Part shown: positions 47,566 to 49,930 of the stretch, piece by piece
Numbering within the stretch: the stretch's first letter is position 1
Layout: each line of letters opens with the position of its first letter
Assembly: GCA_015063445.1 (NCBI GenBank)
Contig: SVUD01000011.1
Location: 1 to 49,930 of the forward strand
Direction: 5' to 3'
DNA from: Oscillospiraceae bacterium
GTDB taxonomy: Bacteria > Bacillota_A > Clostridia > Oscillospirales > CAG-272
DNA: 49,930 nucleotides
The notes under the pieces: model-generated
Databases searched by the model: none
The model's input: the letters and a program-made list of their open reading frames with translations, nothing else
Told to the model about the DNA's origin: nothing
Made by a program: the position numbers and the translations under genes

Positions 47566-48063
47566 TTAAAGTATTTTTTGCCAAAGTCTTTTTGCCCTTT
47601 CGTTATCCGATAGAACGCACATTACGGCATATCTGCCGCTCTTGAAAATCACGGCATCCTTAGCATAGGACGTATCAATGCTTATTCCCATGGATTTAAT
47701 TAAATCAAGACGAATCTGCAGGATATCGCACGCAATGAGGGCATCGTATTCACTGTAGCAGAGAAACAAGGCGCACTCTCCCGCAACGTCAAGGCTTGAA
47801 AGAAATACAACGGCGTATTCAGACACGCATTCGGGCTTTTCGCCGTAAACCTGCTCGAAGAAGCTCTCACTCACGTATCCCGCTGCTCCCTCCTTTACCG
47901 AAGAAGAAAACACCGTATCGGATATTCCGTAGCTTTGGCAAAATTCAAGCATCAAGGGATACGGAGATTTATATTCCCGACAAGCGCTAAGCAAAAAAAC
48001 GGAACTAACCGAAACAGACAGTGTCAACAAAACTCCGACAAGACGCAAAAACAACCCCTTCAT
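47566..48063 (-). CDS. Small lipoprotein, DUF4358-like
   Basis: A 165-residue protein with a lipoprotein signal peptide: MKGLFLRLVGVLLTL then FLLSAC, Cys28 being the lipidated residue. The mature part has two alternating helix/strand halves (ESFFEQVYGEKPECVSEYAVVF and DALIACDILQIRLDLIKSMG) and ends YAVMCVLSDNERAKRLWQKI. This layout fits DUF4358 lipoproteins of Clostridia, whose function is not known. The ATG at 48061-48063 follows GGAGGTAGT. It lies between the yqgF terminator and thiI. Confidence 0.75.
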   Translation of the reverse strand: MKGLFLRLVGVLLTLSVSVSSVFLLSACREYKSPYPLMLEFCQSYGISDTVFSSSVKEGAAGYVSESFFEQVYGEKPECVSEYAVVFLSSLDVAGECALFLCYSEYDALIACDILQIRLDLIKSMGISIDTSYAKDAVIFKSGRYAVMCVLSDNERAKRLWQKIL

Positions 48064-48075
48064 ACTACCTCCGAA

Positions 48076-48106
48076 AAATAAAAAAAGCAAGTGTTGCTAC
48101 TTGCTT
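48076..48106 (-). terminator. Terminator after yqgF
   Basis: AAGCAAGT/ACTTGCTT stem with a 6-base loop, followed in the minus direction by TTTTTTTATTTTT. It separates rlmA-yqgF from the lipoprotein gene. Confidence 0.85.
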
Positions 48107-48145
48107 AATTTTATTTATAAGGACTACGTGTTATTACACGATCGT

Positions 48146-48583
48146 CTACTTTTTTGCGTTACGTTCTTTATCAATATATCCCTGCAATATAATTTCGGCA
48201 GAAAGAGTATCAACGGCATCCTTGCGTTTTTTACCGAAGGTTTCGGTTGCGCCGAGATACCTATACGCCACCATTGTGCTCATTCTTTCGTCGAAAAAGT
48301 CGATAGGTATCTGCGTCAGCTCTGCAAGGATATCGGCAAACGCCTTTATTACCTCGGTTCTCTCGCCCATAGTTCCGTCCATGTTTTTGGGCAGGCCTAT
48401 AACTATCTTTTTGCAGGAGCGTATTTCCGCCTCTTTTGCGACACGTATAGCGGTCTTTCGCATTCCGCCCTCCTTTATCGTCGTTATGCCCGAGGCAAGC
48501 ATACCGGACACGTCGCATTCTGCGAGTCCCGTTCTGACGTCACCGTAATCAACTCCAAGATATTTTCCGTGGCTGAGATCCAT
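48146..48583 (-). CDS. yqgF: YqgF/RuvX-family nuclease (putative pre-16S rRNA nuclease)
   Basis: A 145-residue RNase H-like protein of normal family length. Conserved acidic sites are visible: GVDYGDVRTG (about 10-19), GLPKNMDGTMGER (about 63-75), FDERMST (about 97-103) and KDAVDTLSAEIILQ (about 120-133). The family was first proposed as a Holliday-junction resolvase and is now linked to 16S rRNA 5' maturation. The ATG follows AAAGGA and sits one base after the rlmA stop codon, so the two genes form one operon. Confidence 0.95.
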   Translation of the reverse strand: MDLSHGKYLGVDYGDVRTGLAECDVSGMLASGITTIKEGGMRKTAIRVAKEAEIRSCKKIVIGLPKNMDGTMGERTEVIKAFADILAELTQIPIDFFDERMSTMVAYRYLGATETFGKKRKDAVDTLSAEIILQGYIDKERNAKK

Positions 48584-48584
48584 A

Positions 48585-49400
48585 TCAAAAATCCTTTCTA
48601 TAGGTCAGAATAAGAAAATGAGCGTCTGTTTTAAGCTCCTTTAACGAAAGCACTCTTTCTCTACCGAGAGCGCTCGTGCGGTACGCATACGGCGTCATCA
48701 TAAATAACGCCCTTATATCCGACTCCGTGTTAAGATAAATCGGGTATTTAAGCTCCTCCTTCGCAACAAGAGTGAAGCCCTCAAGCGAGGTATCAGCCAC
48801 CTCGTTTTTATACGGAGTATCGTAAATTGCCGCTTTAAGACCGTAAAGGTGCTCTTCTGCCGGAATTGCCATAATAAAGTATGCGCCTTTTTTAAGCGAA
48901 CGGTAGACCTCATCTTTTGCAAGGGGCGAAAAGGTGTTCACTATCAAATCAACGCTTTCGTCCTCCGTCGGCATATGATATGCGCTCGCTACGGCATATT
49001 CATCTGCGCATTTTTTCTTCGCAGCCTCACGAACGGCGTCCTTTGAAATATCAAAAACAGCTATTTTTGAAAACTTAGATTTACATTTTTCCCGTATAAT
49101 TGAAGTGTAATACCCTTCTCCGCAGCCTGCGTCAAGTATTATTCCCTTATTAGACAAAACGCCTTCGCACAGCTCTCCAACACGAGACGCAAGCGGCAGA
49201 TAAAAGCCTCTTGACAAAAACTCACGTCTTGCCAAAACCATTTCCTTATTATCTCCGTGCGTTCCCGAAGAAGCTCCAAGCAAAAGATTATAGTAGCCGA
49301 AACGACTCTTGTCATAAGAATGACCGAGAGCGCATTTTGCCGCTTTCGAATCCTCATCAATATTCAGTTTTCCTTTGCATTTCGGGCAAACGAAAATCAT
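48585..49400 (-). CDS. 23S rRNA (guanine-N1) methyltransferase, RlmA family
   Basis: A 271-residue SAM-dependent methyltransferase. The N-terminus is a zinc finger (CPKCKGKL ... CALGHSYD, Cys-Cys-Cys-His). The SAM motif ILDAGCGEGYYT lies at about 93-104 and NTFSPLAKDE at about 155-164. This pattern is RlmA(I)/RlmA(II)-type (RrmA), which methylates N1 of G745/G748 in 23S rRNA; some members give resistance to macrolides such as tylosin. Which guanine is the target cannot be told. AAAGAGG precedes the ATG; yqgF follows one base after the stop. Confidence 0.92.
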   Translation of the reverse strand: MIFVCPKCKGKLNIDEDSKAAKCALGHSYDKSRFGYYNLLLGASSGTHGDNKEMVLARREFLSRGFYLPLASRVGELCEGVLSNKGIILDAGCGEGYYTSIIREKCKSKFSKIAVFDISKDAVREAAKKKCADEYAVASAYHMPTEDESVDLIVNTFSPLAKDEVYRSLKKGAYFIMAIPAEEHLYGLKAAIYDTPYKNEVADTSLEGFTLVAKEELKYPIYLNTESDIRALFMMTPYAYRTSALGRERVLSLKELKTDAHFLILTYRKDF

Positions 49401-49437
49401 ATAAAACCTCTTTAAAATTCAGTAAAAATGCAACAAA

Positions 49438-49473
49438 TTACCGATTGGTAAGGATACACAAACCAATCGGTAA
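49438..49473. other. 12-bp perfect inverted repeat
   Basis: TTACCGATTGGT and ACCAATCGGTAA with a 12-base loop, directly downstream of the toxin remnant's stop codon. A possible old terminator of that gene; a further CCAATCGG occurs at about 49554-49561. Confidence 0.7.
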
Positions 49474-49476
49474 AGC

Positions 49477-49572
49477 TCAAAACAAGTCGCTATGCGTGCC
49501 GGTTCGAGCCAAAAGCAATATCAGTTGATCTCCATCTATCTGATACACGAGCAACCAATCGGGTTGAATATA
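49477..49572 (-). pseudogene. 3' remnant of a YafQ/RelE-type toxin gene
   Basis: Reading the minus strand, 31 open codons after an in-frame TGA end in a stop at 49477. They spell PDWLLVYQIDGD and end RTGTHSDLF, the conserved C-terminus of YafQ-type mRNA interferase toxins in the RelE/ParE superfamily. There is no start codon, no N-terminal two-thirds, and no antitoxin upstream. It is a decayed relic of a type II toxin-antitoxin locus. Too short to be functional. Confidence 0.7.
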
Positions 49573-49739
49573 TCATATTATACCCATTTTTGTCAACACA
49601 ACATGTCGTGTTTTTCACTTATACTATATATTTGTGCGCATTTTATGTTGTATTTTTAATATAAAATCGAAAATCCAATGAATTGATAGCAGTCACAATA
49701 CAAGGCAAAGCTACCGTTCATTCAAGAAATCGTCAAGTG

Positions 49740-49930
49740 CAAGGCATAAGGGAGCGAGCGAAATGAAGTCGTAGTTACCTACGCCGATTTGAGCGAGTCG
49801 AGCGACAACGAAGCAATTGACGGTTTATACAATCAACTCGTTGAGAAGTAGAAAATTCGCAAGACAAGGCAAAGCAAGCGCGAAGCCCGACGGCGTAGAT
49901 ACCTACGTCGAGGGCGACAAGTCGACGCTT
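49740..49930. repeat. Intergenic repeat units with CTACG hairpins (array runs off the edge)
   Basis: Two similar blocks begin CAAGGCATAAGG (49740) and CAAGGCAAAGC (49865). Each carries, about 30 bases on, a GTAG-NTAC-CTACG hairpin (49770-49783 and 49893-49906) followed by CGA-rich sequence. CAAGGCAAAG also occurs at 49701. The second block is cut by the window edge. The rest of 49573-49930 has no credible gene. Confidence 0.6.

Overview
The window reads as one contiguous piece of chromosome from an endospore-forming Firmicute (Clostridia-like, probably gut-associated). The grounds are a spoIIAA-spoIIAB-sigF operon, a CIRCE-controlled groES-groEL operon, a T-box leader ahead of valS, strong AGGAGG-type ribosome binding sites, many consensus sigma-A promoters, and very large BspA-type leucine-rich-repeat (LRR) surface proteins. 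No rRNA, tRNA, CRISPR array, transposase or intact prophage was seen.

Layout from left to right. 1-1298 (minus): the start of a MoxR-type AAA ATPase, cut by the window edge, with a membrane protein upstream of it. 1393-9759 (minus): a 2788-residue membrane-anchored BspA-like LRR protein. 10201-11889 (minus): a Na/phosphate cotransporter-family protein with a PhoU-like tail. 12214-12474 (plus): a tiny membrane protein behind a perfect consensus promoter. 12560-14091 (minus): a tiny single-span protein translationally overlapping a polytopic membrane protein that ends in one LRR module. 14463-16401 (minus): groES-groEL with promoter and CIRCE. 16542-18126 (minus): the spoIIA sporulation operon. 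18288-19973: a compact regulatory module in which an S24-type (LexA/CI-like) repressor faces two small unknown genes across overlapping promoters and repeated AAGTGACTTTGT operators.

20145-25618 (minus) is an unsaturated-uronate catabolic locus. Two tandem GH88 unsaturated glucuronyl hydrolases release the unsaturated uronate, a KduI isomerase (fused to an unusual N-terminal domain and apparently starting at a non-AUG codon) converts it, and a KduD-like SDR dehydrogenase follows, leading to KDG. A five-copy ~111-bp tandem repeat lies between kduD and the GH88 pair. 25808-37747 (minus) is a 3979-residue lipoprotein LRR giant with near-identical 207-bp internal repeats and four copies of a larger module.

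37964-39179 (plus) holds two unknown membrane proteins. Then come a HAD phosphatase, a 306-residue LRR protein with no export signal, and valS with its T-box (39275-43978, all minus). 44162-46024 holds a YwaF-like membrane protein, a membrane protein with a DUF4190-like start, and a divergent small XRE regulator with candidate operators. 46039-46111 is a long, nearly perfect nested hairpin. 46220-49400 (minus) holds thiI, a small lipoprotein, the YqgF nuclease and an RlmA-type rRNA methyltransferase. The right end (49401-49930) has no intact gene. It carries an inverted repeat, the 3' remnant of a YafQ/RelE-type toxin gene, and the start of another intergenic repeat family.

About 21 kb of the 50 kb codes for LRR_5/BspA proteins, so surface display is a major theme, beside polysaccharide-derived uronate use and ordinary housekeeping. 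All functions are inferred from motif recognition in the sequence; no database search was run.
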